This document shows positions 53,944 to 64,000 of a stretch of DNA of 64,000 bases, one piece after another. The translations under genes were made by a program, and so were the position numbers. Source of the stretch: Pseudomonas chlororaphis subsp. piscium (lineage in GTDB: Bacteria > Pseudomonadota > Gammaproteobacteria > Pseudomonadales > Pseudomonadaceae); contig NZ_CP027707.1 of NCBI RefSeq assembly GCF_003850345.1, forward strand, positions 4,774,001-4,838,000, written 5' to 3'. The first letter of the stretch is position 1; each line of letters begins with the position of its first letter. A model generated the notes under the pieces. The model did not search any database and was not told where the DNA came from. It saw only the letters and a list, made by a program, of their open reading frames with translations.

Positions 53944-56367
53944 ATGCCAGCAGTACTCGGTCTCAGTCCTTTGAGTAAGGCACTATCCATGCGATGGGCC
54001 TTGAACACCAATCTTCTGCCCAGCGCCCTCGTTTTCGCGATAGCCCTGCCGGTAGCCGGTTATGCACAAGGTCAGGAGATCGAGCTGGACATCCCGGCAC
54101 AATCGTTGGGCAGCGCCCTGCAAGAGTTTGGCCGGCAGACCAACCTGCAGGTGCTGTACAGCCCGACAGACGTGGAAAGCAAACGCAGCAATCCGGTCAA
54201 GGGCAAACTGCAGCCCAGCCAGGGCATGGAAAACCTGCTCAAAGGCACCGGGGTCGGTTACAGCCTGCAGGGCAATTCGATCACTATCACCGCCGGCCAG
54301 ACGGCAGCCTTGCAACTGGGCGCGACCCAGGTCGTCGCCAACCAGCTGGGGACCATCACCGAAGGTTCCGGCTCCTACACCCCGGGCACCATCGCCACGG
54401 CAACCCGCCTGGTCCTGACCCCACGGGAGACGCCACAGTCGATTTCCGTGGTCACCCGTCAAGCCATGGATGACTTCAACCTCAAGTCGATCGACGACGT
54501 GATGCGCCATACCCCGGGCATCACCGTGGCCACCTACGACAGCGACCGTACCAGCTACTACTCCCGCGGCTTTGCCATCCAGAACTTCCAGTACGACGGC
54601 ATTCCGATCCTGCAGGACCCGCAATACTCGTCCGGCCACACCCTCACCGATACGGTGATCTACGACCGCGTCGAAGTGCTCAAGGGCGCCACCGGCCTGC
54701 TCACCGGCGCGGGCGGTCCCGGCGGCACCATCAACATGATTCGCAAGAAGCCGACGTCCGAGTTCAAGGGTTACGTGGACCTGGGCGCCGGCTCCTGGGA
54801 CAACTACCGCTCGGAAATCGATGTCAGCGGCCCCCTGACCGAAACCGGCAACGTTCGTGGCCGGGCGGTCGCCGCCTACCAGGACAAGAAATCGTTCCTG
54901 GACCACTACCAGCGCAAGACCAACGTCTACTACGGGATTCTCGAGTTCGACCTGTCGCCGGACACCCTGCTGACCGTCGGCGCCGACTACCAGGACAGCG
55001 AACCCCAAGGCTCCAGCTGGTCCGGCAGCGCTTCGTTGTATGACTCGGCGGGCAACCGCATCGGCAGCTCCCGCTCCTTCAACAACGGCGCCAAGTTCAG
55101 CAGCTGGGAGCAATACACCCGCACCGTGTTCTCCACCCTGGAACACAGCTTCGAAAACGGCTGGATGGTCAAAGGGCAGTACAACCACCAGATCAACGGC
55201 TACCACGCACCACTGGCGGCGCTGCTCTCGCCTGACGCGGTCACGGGCAAGGCGATGATGCTGACCCGTAAATACACCGGTGAAACCACCAGCGATACCG
55301 GCGACCTGTACGCCTCCGGCCCCTTCAGCCTGTTCGGGCGCGAACACCAACTGGTGGTCGGCACCTCGGTCTCCAGGTCCCGCTGGCTGGGCCGGGACTA
55401 CACCAACGCCACCAACTTCAACAACAGCCACGACTACTTCAACTGGAACGGCAACGCGCCCAAGCCAGACTGGGGCCCGCAGACCAAACGCAACGATGAA
55501 ACCACCAGTCAGAGCGCAGGCTACGTCACCGGCCGCTTCAGCCTGATGGACGACCTGACCCTGTTGCTCGGCACCCGGGTCAACAACTACGAAGTCAGCG
55601 GCACCAGCCAGATCAAGGACACCGGCAAGGTCGTTCCTTATGCGGGCGTGATCTACGACCTCAACGACAATTTCTCGGCCTATGCCAGCTACACCGAGAT
55701 CTACCTGCCGCAAGACGATTATCGGGACCGGAACAACAAGCCACTGCAGCCCGATGAAGGCAAGAACTATGAGATCGGGCTCAAGGGCGAATTCTTCGAC
55801 GGGCGCCTGAACTCCAGCCTCGCCTACTTTGAAGTCCATGAGGAAAACCGCCCGGTCGACGATCTCGACTACATTGGCGGCAGCTACCCCGGGCTGGATT
55901 ACGCCTCCAAGGGCGTCAAGGCCAAGACCAAAGGCTATGAAGCGGAAATCTCCGGCGAACTGGCGCCGGGCTGGCAGTTGCAGGCCGGTTATACCCACAA
56001 GGTCATCCGCGATCAGGCGGGAGACAAGGTGTCCACCTGGGAACCGGAAGACCAGATCAACCTCTACACCAGCTACAAGCTGACCGGCAGCCTGGACAAG
56101 CTCACTGTGGGCAGCGGCGTTCGCTGGCAAGGCACGGGCTGGAAGATCCTCGACAACTACAGCAAGGACACCAAGGAGAAGTTCTCGCAAGACCCTCTCT
56201 GGCTGGTGGACCTGATGGCGCGCTACCAGATTACCGAGAACGTTTCGGCGACCCTCAACGTCAACAACCTGTTCGACAAGAAGTACTACACCAATATCGG
56301 CTTCTACAATTCGTCGTACTACGGTGACCCGCGCAACGTGATGCTCAGCACCCGCTGGAACTTCTGA
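53944..56367 (+). CDS. fpvA: FpvA, ferripyoverdine TonB-dependent outer-membrane receptor
   Basis: An 807-residue TonB-dependent transducer. The N-terminal signal peptide (about 1-43, ending AGYAQG) is followed by a STN signalling domain (about 45-115; IPAQSLGSALQEFGRQTNLQ), a plug (about 140-275; TPRETPQSISVVTRQAMDD, YDRVEVLKGATGLLTGAGGPGG) and a 22-strand barrel ending in the typical Phe (STRWNF). It imports ferripyoverdine and signals through FpvR/FpvI in P. aeruginosa. It closely resembles PAO1 type I FpvA, including the start MPAxxGLSPLSKA, which supports the chosen start. A strong terminator follows. Confidence 0.96.
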   Translation: MPAVLGLSPLSKALSMRWALNTNLLPSALVFAIALPVAGYAQGQEIELDIPAQSLGSALQEFGRQTNLQVLYSPTDVESKRSNPVKGKLQPSQGMENLLKGTGVGYSLQGNSITITAGQTAALQLGATQVVANQLGTITEGSGSYTPGTIATATRLVLTPRETPQSISVVTRQAMDDFNLKSIDDVMRHTPGITVATYDSDRTSYYSRGFAIQNFQYDGIPILQDPQYSSGHTLTDTVIYDRVEVLKGATGLLTGAGGPGGTINMIRKKPTSEFKGYVDLGAGSWDNYRSEIDVSGPLTETGNVRGRAVAAYQDKKSFLDHYQRKTNVYYGILEFDLSPDTLLTVGADYQDSEPQGSSWSGSASLYDSAGNRIGSSRSFNNGAKFSSWEQYTRTVFSTLEHSFENGWMVKGQYNHQINGYHAPLAALLSPDAVTGKAMMLTRKYTGETTSDTGDLYASGPFSLFGREHQLVVGTSVSRSRWLGRDYTNATNFNNSHDYFNWNGNAPKPDWGPQTKRNDETTSQSAGYVTGRFSLMDDLTLLLGTRVNNYEVSGTSQIKDTGKVVPYAGVIYDLNDNFSAYASYTEIYLPQDDYRDRNNKPLQPDEGKNYEIGLKGEFFDGRLNSSLAYFEVHEENRPVDDLDYIGGSYPGLDYASKGVKAKTKGYEAEISGELAPGWQLQAGYTHKVIRDQAGDKVSTWEPEDQINLYTSYKLTGSLDKLTVGSGVRWQGTGWKILDNYSKDTKEKFSQDPLWLVDLMARYQITENVSATLNVNNLFDKKYYTNIGFYNSSYYGDPRNVMLSTRWNF

Positions 56368-56381
56368 TCCAGCCTTCCCCG

Positions 56382-56416
56382 AGCCCCTGGTCATGCCCAT
56401 GACCAGGGGCTTTTTA
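56382..56416 (+). terminator. Rho-independent terminator of fpvA
   Basis: A perfect 14-bp stem (AGCCCCTGGTCATG with CATGACCAGGGGCT, loop of two) followed by TTTTATT, 15 bp past the fpvA stop. Confidence 0.92.
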
Positions 56417-56557
56417 TTGCCCGGCCATCGCTCCCCCTGGGCCGCTCCCCTGCCCCTGCAAACCCAGGCCACCTGGATCCCCTTCTCCTCTGCGACGCCT
56501 CTCCGCCACGGGCTCCTGCGGGGGCCGCGCCAGCCTTTTCCACTAACCGACCGGCAA

Positions 56558-56597
56558 TAAAAAACGCCCCTGATCATTAGTAATGATCAGGGGCGTT
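56558..56597 (-). terminator. Rho-independent terminator of the terminal pyoverdine NRPS gene
   Basis: On the minus strand an inverted repeat with CGCCCCTGATCATTA arms (56565-56595) is followed by a run of T (complement of AATAAAAAA near 56558). It lies 17 bp past the NRPS stop. Confidence 0.92.
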
Positions 56598-56613
56598 CGG
56601 GTGGCTGACGGTA

Positions 56614-59600
56614 TTACTTCATCGCGGCGGCGAAGCTGTGCACGAATGCCGCGTTGTCGATGATCCGATCATGGGTGGAGTCGATCAGCACCGACTGCTC
56701 GATGCAGGGCCGGCCCATGACGCGCTCCATGCTCGACTCGATCAGCGCCCGATGCTGTCCGGCCCTGCTCGAGGCCGCCCACCAGCAACTGACAGGTGCC
56801 TTGATCGGCTTGAAGTCAGCGTCCCGCAAGCGTTGGCCCAGGGTCCGGTCGACCTCCCAGGAGATCTGCGCCTCGTTGCCCCGCAGCAACTCCTCCTTGA
56901 TCGCCCGGTAAGCCTCTCCCAACGCCTGATCGGCCCAGGCGCTGAAACCTTGCCATTGCTGCGCGTCATCGGCGCTGCCCGCCTGGCTTTCCAGCCAGGC
57001 GTCATGGATCTGCCGGCTCATCTCGGGAAACATGACCCCAAGCAACTCGACGCGGCGCTGATTGGCCGGAATCTCAGTGTCATCGGCGATAACGGCCGTG
57101 TCCCAATACGCCTTGAGCCAGTAAGGAGGAGACGCATCGATCCAGCCGACAAACTCCACCTGGCGGCCGGCCTGCTCCAGGGCGTGGGCGACCTCCATGG
57201 CCAGGTTGCCTCCCAGGGACCAGCCGGCCAGGCGATAGACACCCTCCGGTTGAGCGCTGAGCAGTTGCGCGGTGTACTCCTCGACCATGGCCGCCCAGGA
57301 AGGCACGTCGCTCCCCTCCTCGACCAGCGCCCGGCAGATCACCCCCATCACCGGTCGATGCTCACGCAGCGCCAGGGCAATGGCCGTGTAGCAGTGCACC
57401 GAGCCATAGCTGGGGTGGAACAGGAACAGCGGCGTACCCTGGGTCTGGCTGTTGAGCTTGACGATCAAGGAGCTGCGAGCGCTTCCTTGAAGGCAAGCGA
57501 CCTGCCCGGCCACCGTCGGGTTGAGCATCAACTGACTGACTGACAAAAGGGTGCCGGTGGCTTGCCTGATCCTTTCCTTGAGCATCAGTACCAGCAGCGA
57601 ATGGCCGCCCAGCTCGAAGAAGTTGTCGTGCAACCCCACGCGCTCGACATCCAGCACCTCGGCCCAGATCGCCGCGATCTGCTGTTCCTGCTCGCTGTGC
57701 GGGGCCACGTATTCCCGCGCTTGCAGGTTGGCATCGGGCTTGGGCAAGGCCTTGCGGTCCAGCTTGCCGTTGGGGCTCAGCGGCATCTGCTCCAGCAACA
57801 CCCATTGCGCCGGCACCATATAGTCCGGCAGGTGCATCAGCAGGTGCGCACCGAGGGTTTCGCGCCAATCGTCATGCGGTGCCTGCAAGACCAGATAGCC
57901 AACCAGATGCTTGCCGTCGAGGACCTGTACCGTGGCCTCTCGCACCCGCTCGTGCTCCATGATGCGGGCCTCTATCTCGCCCAGCTCGATGCGCAGGCCG
58001 CGCAACTTGACCTGATGATCGAGGCGCCCGAGGTATTCGATCACCCCGTCCAGACGCTGCCGCACCCGGTCACCGGTTCGATACAGCCGGGCTCCCGGCG
58101 TTAACGGACACGCGATAAAACGCTCGGCGCAAAGCCCTGGACGACGGTGATAACCCCGGGCCAGGCCAGCGCCCCCCAGGTACAGCTCGCCCGCCACACC
58201 GACGGCGACCGGCTGCAACTGAGCGTCGAGCACATGGGTTTGCAGGTTGGCGATCGGTTGCCCGATCGGCACCGTGTCGCGACCTTCGTCGACACAGGTC
58301 CAGTGGGTCACGTCGATCGCGGCTTCGGTCGGGCCGTAGAGGTTGTACAAACCGGCTTGCGGCAGCTTGGCGAACACCTGCTGCTGGGCGTCCACCGGCA
58401 GGGCTTCACCGCTGCAAACGATGCGTTGCAGGCTGTGGCAAGAACCAACGTCCGGATCCTGCAGGAAGGCCTGCAGCATCGAGGGCACAAAGTGCAGCGT
58501 GGTGACCTGCTCGGCATTGATCAGGCTGACCAGCTTGGCCGGATCGCGATGATCGCCCGGTGCCGCCACTACCAGCCGCGAGCCGGTCATCAGAGGCCAG
58601 AAGAACTCCCACACCGACACATCGAAGCTGAACGGGGTTTTCTGCAATACCGTGTCGCTGGCATCCAGACCATAGGCTTCCTGCATCCACAACAAGCGGT
58701 TGGTCAGCGCCGAGTGGCGGTTGCCGGCACCTTTCGGCTGCCCGGTGGAACCGGAGGTGTAGATCACATAGGCCAGGTTCTCGCCATCCAGGGCGATGCC
58801 CGGATTTTCCTCGCTGTAACCTTCAAGCCAGGATTCGCCCTGCTCCAGCACCAGGCTTTGCAGCCCTTGGGGAATCGGCAGTTGCTCCAGCAGATGAGCC
58901 TGGGTCAGCAACAGTTTCACGCCACTGTCATCCAGCATGTAGGCCAGGCGTTCACGGGGATATTCCGGGTCCAGTGGCACGTAGGCGCCGCCAGCCTTGA
59001 GCACTGCCAGCAGACCGACCACCATCTCGATGGAACGCTCCACCGCCAGGCCCACCAGCACATCCGGGCCGACGCCCGCTTCCATCAGGCGATGAGCCAG
59101 ACGGTTGGCGCGACGGTTCAGCTCTGCGTAACTCAGGCGTTGCTCGCCAAACGCCAGGGCCGGGGCCTCGGGGGTGCGCGCCGCCTGTTCCTCGATCAAC
59201 TGCTGCACAGGGTATTGCAGCGGGTAATCGCGCTCGGTGGCGTTCCATTGCTCGACCATCAGGCGCTGCTCCTGAGGGTCCAGCAAAGGCAGTTGGCTGA
59301 CGCTCTGCTGTGGCGCGTCGAGCATGCCCTGCAAGAGGTTCTGCCAATGCCCCATCATGCGCTTGAGCATGCCGTGCTCGAACAGATCGGTGGCATAGGT
59401 CAGCGTGGCCCAGATACCGTCCGCGGACTCCTGGGTATCCAGGCTCAAATCGAACTGGGCGGTCTGGCTGCCCCAATCCAGGCCTTCCACCCGCACATCG
59501 CTCAGTTGCCGCTCGCGACTCAGCAGACGGGCGTCGCTCTGATGATTGAACATCACCTGGAACAACGGGTTGTGGCTCAGGTTGCGCTCGGGTTGCAGGG

Positions 59601-62600
59601 CTTCGACCAACTGCTCGAACGGCAGGTCCTGGTGGCTTTGGGCGTCCAGGGCGCGTTGCTTGACCTGCTGCAACAGCTGGGCAACGGTGATCTGCCCGTC
59701 GATGTCGGCCTTGAGCACCTGGGTGTTGACGAAGAAACCGATCAGGCGCTCGGTCTCCACCCGATTACGGTTGGCGATCGGCACACCGACGCGGATATCC
59801 GACTGCCCGCTGTAGCGATACAGCAGGGTCTGGAACGACGCCAGCAACAGCATGAACAGGGTCACGCCTTCACGCTGGGCCAGGGCCTTGAGCCCCGCCG
59901 CCAGCGAGGCCTGCAGCTCGATTTCCAGGCTGGCGCCGCGATAGCTCTGTATGGCTGGCCGCGGATGCTCGCAAGGCAGCTCCAGAACCGGTTGCTCTCC
60001 TCCCAGCAGCTCGCGCCAGTAACCCAATTGCCGTTCGCGCTCGCCTGCGGCCATCCAGCTGCGCTGCCACTGTGCGTAATCGGCGTACTGGATCGGCAAT
60101 GCCGGCAGTTGGCAGTCCTGGCCCTGGCTGTAGGCGGCGTACAACTGCACCAATTCATCGACCATCACTTGCATCGACCAGCCATCGGAGACGATGTGAT
60201 GCTGGACCAGCACCAGCACATGCTCGTCTTCGGCCAGACGCAGCAGGGTGACCCGCAGCAAAGGCCCTTGTTGCAGATCGAAAGGTCGAGCGATCTCGGC
60301 CTCCACCAGCGCCTGGAGCCCCGCTTCGTCCGCATCGGCCCGGGCAATCTGCAACGCCGCGGCAGGACGAATCACCTGCAGCGCGCGCTCGCCATCCTGA
60401 TACACATGAGTGCGCAGGCTTTCATGACGCGCCACCAGGGTGTCGAAGCTGCGTTGCAAGGCCGCCTGATCCAGCCTGCCGCGCAAACGCAAGGTACTGG
60501 GGACATGGTAGGCAGCACTTTGCGGGGCCAGTTGCCAGAGGAACCATTGACGCTCCTGGGCATAGGACAGGGCCAACGGCTGCTGGCGACTTACCGGCAG
60601 CAAGGCCGGCGCGCTGTCGGCCGCCAGCGCCTCGGGGTTCAACAAGGCCTCGACGAAGCCTTGCAGCCGCGGTTGTTCGAACAGGGTCCTGAGAGGAACT
60701 TCCCTGCCCAGGATTTGCCGCAGGCGTGAAATCACCTGCATGGCCAGCAATGAGTGCCCGCCCAGCTCGAAGAAATGATCGCTCAGGCCAATGCGCTCGG
60801 CGCCGAGGATATCGGCCCAGATTCCCGCTACCTGATGCTCGAACTCGGTCTGCGGCGCCACATAGGCTTGCTGTACCAGGCTCGCATCCGGCTGCGGCAG
60901 GCCCTTGCGGTCGAGCTTGCCGTTGGGGGTCAGCGGCATGCTGTCCAGGAACAGGAAGTGCGCCGGCACCATGTAATCCGGCAGGCGGGTCTTTAATGCC
61001 CGGCGCAGCATTTCGCGGCACTCGGCCTGTGCCGAGGCATCGCTGGCCAGGGCGGGTTCCACTGGCACCAGATAGGCCACCAGTTGCTTGCCGGTGGCGG
61101 TCGTCTGAGCCACCACCACGGTTTCCCGCACTGCATCCTGCTCGCGCAGGCGCGCTTCGATCTCGCCCAGCTCGATACGGAAACCGCGGATCTTCACCTG
61201 ATGGTCGACCCGCCCCAGGTAATCCACCACGCCATCCACACGGCCACGGGTCAGGTCGCCGCTGCGGTAGACGCGGCTGCCGGGTGCACCAAACGGATCC
61301 GGGACAAAACGCTCGGCAGTCAGTGCCGGACGTTCCAGGTAACCACGGGCCACGCCTTCGCCACCGAGGTACAGCTCACCAGCGACACCGATCGGTTGCA
61401 GGTTCAGTTGGGCGTCCAGCACGTAGCCGCTGCGGTTGCCCAGCAGCTCACCAATCGGTGCATAGGCCGCGCCGCATGGATCGCCCTTGCGCGCTTTCCA
61501 CAGCAGTGGGGTGACCACGGTCTCGGTCGGGCCGTAGCCGTTGAACAGGTAGGTCGGACGCAAGGCGCGCCAGGCCAGGTCGTAGCTGGCCTGAGCCACC
61601 GCATCGCCACCGAAGCAGTACACCCGCACCGCCGGTGGATTGCCGTCGCGCTCGGCGTGTTCGGCCAGCTGTTGCAGGTACACCGGTGGGAACACGCCGA
61701 CGGTGACACCGTGACGATGCATTTCTGCGTAGGTCTGCTCCGGCAACCACAGGCTGTCGTCACGGATCAGCACCCGAGCGCCGTTGATCAGCGGGTGCAT
61801 CCAGCCTTCGTGGGAACCGTCGAAGGCGAAGGACATGAAATGCAGTTCGCAATCCGCCGGGGTCATTTCATAGCGCTCGCCGGTGGCGATGATATGCGCC
61901 ACCAGCGGACCGTGGGACACCGCCACGCCTTTCGGCATGCCGGTGGAACCGGAGGTGTAGATCACGTAGGCCAGGTTGTCGCCGTCCAGCGCCACTTCAG
62001 GCGCGGTATCGCTGTAGCCGGCCCACTCCTCGCTGCGGTCCACCGCCAGGGTATTCAACCCGTCCGGGATCGGCAGCTGTTGCTGTACCGCGGTGTGGGT
62101 CAGCAGCAGCTTGGCGCGGCTGTCCTGCATCATGTACAGCAGGCGATCGCGCGGGTATTCCACGTCCAGCGGCACATACACGCCGCCAGCTTTCAACACC
62201 GCCAGGAAGGCCACCATGATCTCGGCACTGCGCGGCATGGCGATGGCCACCCGCACTTCCGGGCCGACGCCACGAGCGATCAGGGCCCGGGCCAGACGGT
62301 TGGCGCTGCGTTCCAGCTCGCCGTAAGTCAGTTGCTGCTCACCAAAGATCACCGCCACCGCATCGGGATTTTCCCGGGCGCGGTCGGCCACCAATTCATG
62401 CACCAGTCGCTTGGCCGAGAAGCCGGAATCCGTGCGGTCCCAGAGCTGGAGAATGTGCCGCTGCTCGTCTTTATCCAGCAGGTTCAGCTGACCGATGCTC
62501 TGCTGCTGATCGGCGACCATGGCCTGCAACAGGTTCCGCCAGTGCCGCGCCATGCGCTCAATGGTCGCAGCCTCGAACAGGTCGGTGGCATACCCCAGGG

Positions 62601-64000
62601 AGGCCCAGAGACCATCGCGGCTTTCATGGACATCCAGGTCCAGGTCGAAGTGGGCAGTACGGCGCTCCCACTCCAGGCCCTCGATGCGCAAATCCGAGAG
62701 CGCCTGTTGCTCATCGTCCAGGCCGCCTTCGGTCTGATGGTTGAACATCACCTGGAACAATGGATTGAGGCTCAGGCTGCGCTCGGGCTGCAGGGCCTCG
62801 ACCAACTGCTCGAACGGCAGGTCCTGATGGGCCTGGGCTTCCAGGGCCCGTTGCTTGACCTGCTGCAACAGCTGGGCAACCGTCAGTTGCCCGTCGATAT
62901 CGGCCTTGAGCACCTGGGTGTTGACGAAGAAGCCGATCAGGCGCTCGGTCTCGACCCGGTTGCGGTTGGCGATCGGCACGCCGACGCGGATATCTTCCTG
63001 GCCGCTGTAGCGGTGCAACAACGTCTGGAACGACGCCAGCAAGAGCATGAACATCGTCACGCCCTGGGCCTGGGCCAGGGTCTTGAGGCCGGTCACCAGC
63101 GAGCGGTCCAACGGCACATCCAGGCGGGCGCCACTGTGACTCTGCAGCGCCGGGCGCTGGTGATCGAACGGCAGTTCGAGCACCGGTTGCTCACCGCCCA
63201 GCAGCTGGCGCCAGTAATCCAACTGACGTTGTTTTTCCCCGGCCTCCATCCACTGGCGCTGCCATACCGCGTAATCGGCGTACTGGATCGGCATGACCGG
63301 CAGTTGCAGCGCCAAGCCCTGGCTGTAAGCGCTGTACAGCTGCACCAGCTCCTGCACCATCACCTGCATCGACCAGCCATCGGAGACGATGTGGTGCTGG
63401 ACCAGCACCAGCACATGCTCGTCCTCGGCCAGGCGCAACAGGCTGACCCGCAGCAGCGGGCCCTGGCGCAAGTCGAAAGGCCGGGCGATATGGGCCTCGA
63501 CCAGGGTCTTGAGGTGCTGCTCGTCCACCTCCAGCAACTCGATCGCCGGGCTTGCCTGAGGACGAATCACCTGTACTGCGCGCTCGCCGTCCTGCTGCAG
63601 ATGGGTGCGCAGACTTTCATGGCGAGCCACCAGGGTGTCGAAACTGCGTTGCAAGGCGGCCACGTCCAGCCGCCCTTTCAGACGCAGGGCGCTGGGCACA
63701 TGGTAGGCCGCACTCTGCGGGTCCAGCTGCCAGAGGAACCACTGGCGCTCCTGGGCATAGGACAGTGGCAGCGGCTGCTCGCGACCGACCGCAAGCATTG
63801 CCGGAGCCGGCTCGCCCGCCGTTGCCTCCAGGGCCTGCAAGGCCGCGACGAAACCGGCGAGCCGAGGCTGCTCGAACAGCAGCTTGAGTGGCACCTCGCG
63901 CTCCAGGGTATGACGCAGGCGCGACACCACCTGCATCGCCAGCAGCGAATGGCCGCCCATTTCGAAGAAGTGGTCCGTCAGGCCCACCCGCTCGGCGCCG
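56614..64000 (-). CDS. pvdD: PvdD-type terminal pyoverdine NRPS (5' end outside window)
   Basis: The C-terminal 2461 codons of a peptide synthetase; the frame is open at the right edge, so the N-terminus is missing. Numbered from the codon at 63987, the order is PCP (Ser14 in GGHSLLA), C (HHIVSDG near 198), A, PCP (Ser1079), C (HHIVSDG 1263), A, PCP (Ser2130), TE (GWSLGG, Ser2257; His in STHDR near 2437). No epimerase domains are present, so these residues should stay L. The ten-residue specificity code of the last A domain reads DVWHVSLIDK, matching Ser. The previous one reads DGEVCGGVTK, which I take as a basic residue (Lys or an ornithine derivative), less sure. The TE releases the peptide. 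The position beside fpvA matches pvdD, though PAO1 PvdD adds Thr-Thr. Confidence 0.93.
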   Translation of the reverse strand, partial: GAERVGLTDHFFEMGGHSLLAMQVVSRLRHTLEREVPLKLLFEQPRLAGFVAALQALEATAGEPAPAMLAVGREQPLPLSYAQERQWFLWQLDPQSAAYHVPSALRLKGRLDVAALQRSFDTLVARHESLRTHLQQDGERAVQVIRPQASPAIELLEVDEQHLKTLVEAHIARPFDLRQGPLLRVSLLRLAEDEHVLVLVQHHIVSDGWSMQVMVQELVQLYSAYSQGLALQLPVMPIQYADYAVWQRQWMEAGEKQRQLDYWRQLLGGEQPVLELPFDHQRPALQSHSGARLDVPLDRSLVTGLKTLAQAQGVTMFMLLLASFQTLLHRYSGQEDIRVGVPIANRNRVETERLIGFFVNTQVLKADIDGQLTVAQLLQQVKQRALEAQAHQDLPFEQLVEALQPERSLSLNPLFQVMFNHQTEGGLDDEQQALSDLRIEGLEWERRTAHFDLDLDVHESRDGLWASLGYATDLFEAATIERMARHWRNLLQAMVADQQQSIGQLNLLDKDEQRHILQLWDRTDSGFSAKRLVHELVADRARENPDAVAVIFGEQQLTYGELERSANRLARALIARGVGPEVRVAIAMPRSAEIMVAFLAVLKAGGVYVPLDVEYPRDRLLYMMQDSRAKLLLTHTAVQQQLPIPDGLNTLAVDRSEEWAGYSDTAPEVALDGDNLAYVIYTSGSTGMPKGVAVSHGPLVAHIIATGERYEMTPADCELHFMSFAFDGSHEGWMHPLINGARVLIRDDSLWLPEQTYAEMHRHGVTVGVFPPVYLQQLAEHAERDGNPPAVRVYCFGGDAVAQASYDLAWRALRPTYLFNGYGPTETVVTPLLWKARKGDPCGAAYAPIGELLGNRSGYVLDAQLNLQPIGVAGELYLGGEGVARGYLERPALTAERFVPDPFGAPGSRVYRSGDLTRGRVDGVVDYLGRVDHQVKIRGFRIELGEIEARLREQDAVRETVVVAQTTATGKQLVAYLVPVEPALASDASAQAECREMLRRALKTRLPDYMVPAHFLFLDSMPLTPNGKLDRKGLPQPDASLVQQAYVAPQTEFEHQVAGIWADILGAERIGLSDHFFELGGHSLLAMQVISRLRQILGREVPLRTLFEQPRLQGFVEALLNPEALAADSAPALLPVSRQQPLALSYAQERQWFLWQLAPQSAAYHVPSTLRLRGRLDQAALQRSFDTLVARHESLRTHVYQDGERALQVIRPAAALQIARADADEAGLQALVEAEIARPFDLQQGPLLRVTLLRLAEDEHVLVLVQHHIVSDGWSMQVMVDELVQLYAAYSQGQDCQLPALPIQYADYAQWQRSWMAAGERERQLGYWRELLGGEQPVLELPCEHPRPAIQSYRGASLEIELQASLAAGLKALAQREGVTLFMLLLASFQTLLYRYSGQSDIRVGVPIANRNRVETERLIGFFVNTQVLKADIDGQITVAQLLQQVKQRALDAQSHQDLPFEQLVEALQPERNLSHNPLFQVMFNHQSDARLLSRERQLSDVRVEGLDWGSQTAQFDLSLDTQESADGIWATLTYATDLFEHGMLKRMMGHWQNLLQGMLDAPQQSVSQLPLLDPQEQRLMVEQWNATERDYPLQYPVQQLIEEQAARTPEAPALAFGEQRLSYAELNRRANRLAHRLMEAGVGPDVLVGLAVERSIEMVVGLLAVLKAGGAYVPLDPEYPRERLAYMLDDSGVKLLLTQAHLLEQLPIPQGLQSLVLEQGESWLEGYSEENPGIALDGENLAYVIYTSGSTGQPKGAGNRHSALTNRLLWMQEAYGLDASDTVLQKTPFSFDVSVWEFFWPLMTGSRLVVAAPGDHRDPAKLVSLINAEQVTTLHFVPSMLQAFLQDPDVGSCHSLQRIVCSGEALPVDAQQQVFAKLPQAGLYNLYGPTEAAIDVTHWTCVDEGRDTVPIGQPIANLQTHVLDAQLQPVAVGVAGELYLGGAGLARGYHRRPGLCAERFIACPLTPGARLYRTGDRVRQRLDGVIEYLGRLDHQVKLRGLRIELGEIEARIMEHERVREATVQVLDGKHLVGYLVLQAPHDDWRETLGAHLLMHLPDYMVPAQWVLLEQMPLSPNGKLDRKALPKPDANLQAREYVAPHSEQEQQIAAIWAEVLDVERVGLHDNFFELGGHSLLVLMLKERIRQATGTLLSVSQLMLNPTVAGQVACLQGSARSSLIVKLNSQTQGTPLFLFHPSYGSVHCYTAIALALREHRPVMGVICRALVEEGSDVPSWAAMVEEYTAQLLSAQPEGVYRLAGWSLGGNLAMEVAHALEQAGRQVEFVGWIDASPPYWLKAYWDTAVIADDTEIPANQRRVELLGVMFPEMSRQIHDAWLESQAGSADDAQQWQGFSAWADQALGEAYRAIKEELLRGNEAQISWEVDRTLGQRLRDADFKPIKAPVSCWWAASSRAGQHRALIESSMERVMGRPCIEQSVLIDSTHDRIIDNAAFVHSFAAAMK

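Overview
The window is a GC-rich chromosomal segment from a fluorescent Pseudomonas, probably of the P. fluorescens/chlororaphis/protegens complex. The evidence is a near-complete pyoverdine biosynthesis, export and uptake locus, an ampR-ampC pair, Pseudomonas-type REP repeats, and many LysR regulators next to small redox and hydrolase operons.

Region 1 (1-13.4 kb) is accessory metabolism: a GST-like protein, tRNA-Gln, an amidase-signature enzyme, a quinone oxidoreductase plus NTF2-like operon facing a LysR gene, a LysR gene facing an OYE-pirin-isochorismatase operon, a PhzF-YheO operon with a strong palindromic operator, and divergent ampR-ampC. Region 2 (13.4-19.2 kb) holds a YecA-like protein, a PAAR/LysM-like type VI secretion effector candidate overlapped by a three-TM immunity candidate, a TauE/SafE permease and three small proteins of general or unknown role. 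Region 3 (19.4-36 kb) has an EmrAB-like pump, an AhpD-like protein, an MscS channel with a cNMP domain, a second LysR-pirin-YcaC module, a thioesterase-thiolase operon whose thiolase is frameshifted, dkgB, two degenerate receiver-domain proteins, an MgtC-like protein and MgtA.

Region 4 (36.5-64 kb) is the pyoverdine locus in the order pvdA, fpvI, pvdRT-opmQ, pvdP, [inserted PAAR-toxin 44 cassette], pvdMNO, pvdF, pvdE, fpvA and the terminal NRPS (cut by the window edge). Six promoters carry a TAAAT-N16-CGT PvdS (iron-starvation sigma) box, one of them degenerate, and two Fur-like sites are proposed. PvdA and PvdF make formyl-hydroxyornithine, the NRPS assembles the peptide (last residue predicted Ser), PvdE exports the precursor to the periplasm, PvdM/N/O/P mature it there, PvdRT-OpmQ pumps pyoverdine out, and FpvA with FpvI handles uptake and signalling. 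No fpvR lies beside fpvI. The most notable extras are the toxin cassette lodged between the pvdP and pvdM promoters and apparently broken by a one-base frameshift, and a shared AT-rich element in front of two unlinked operons.
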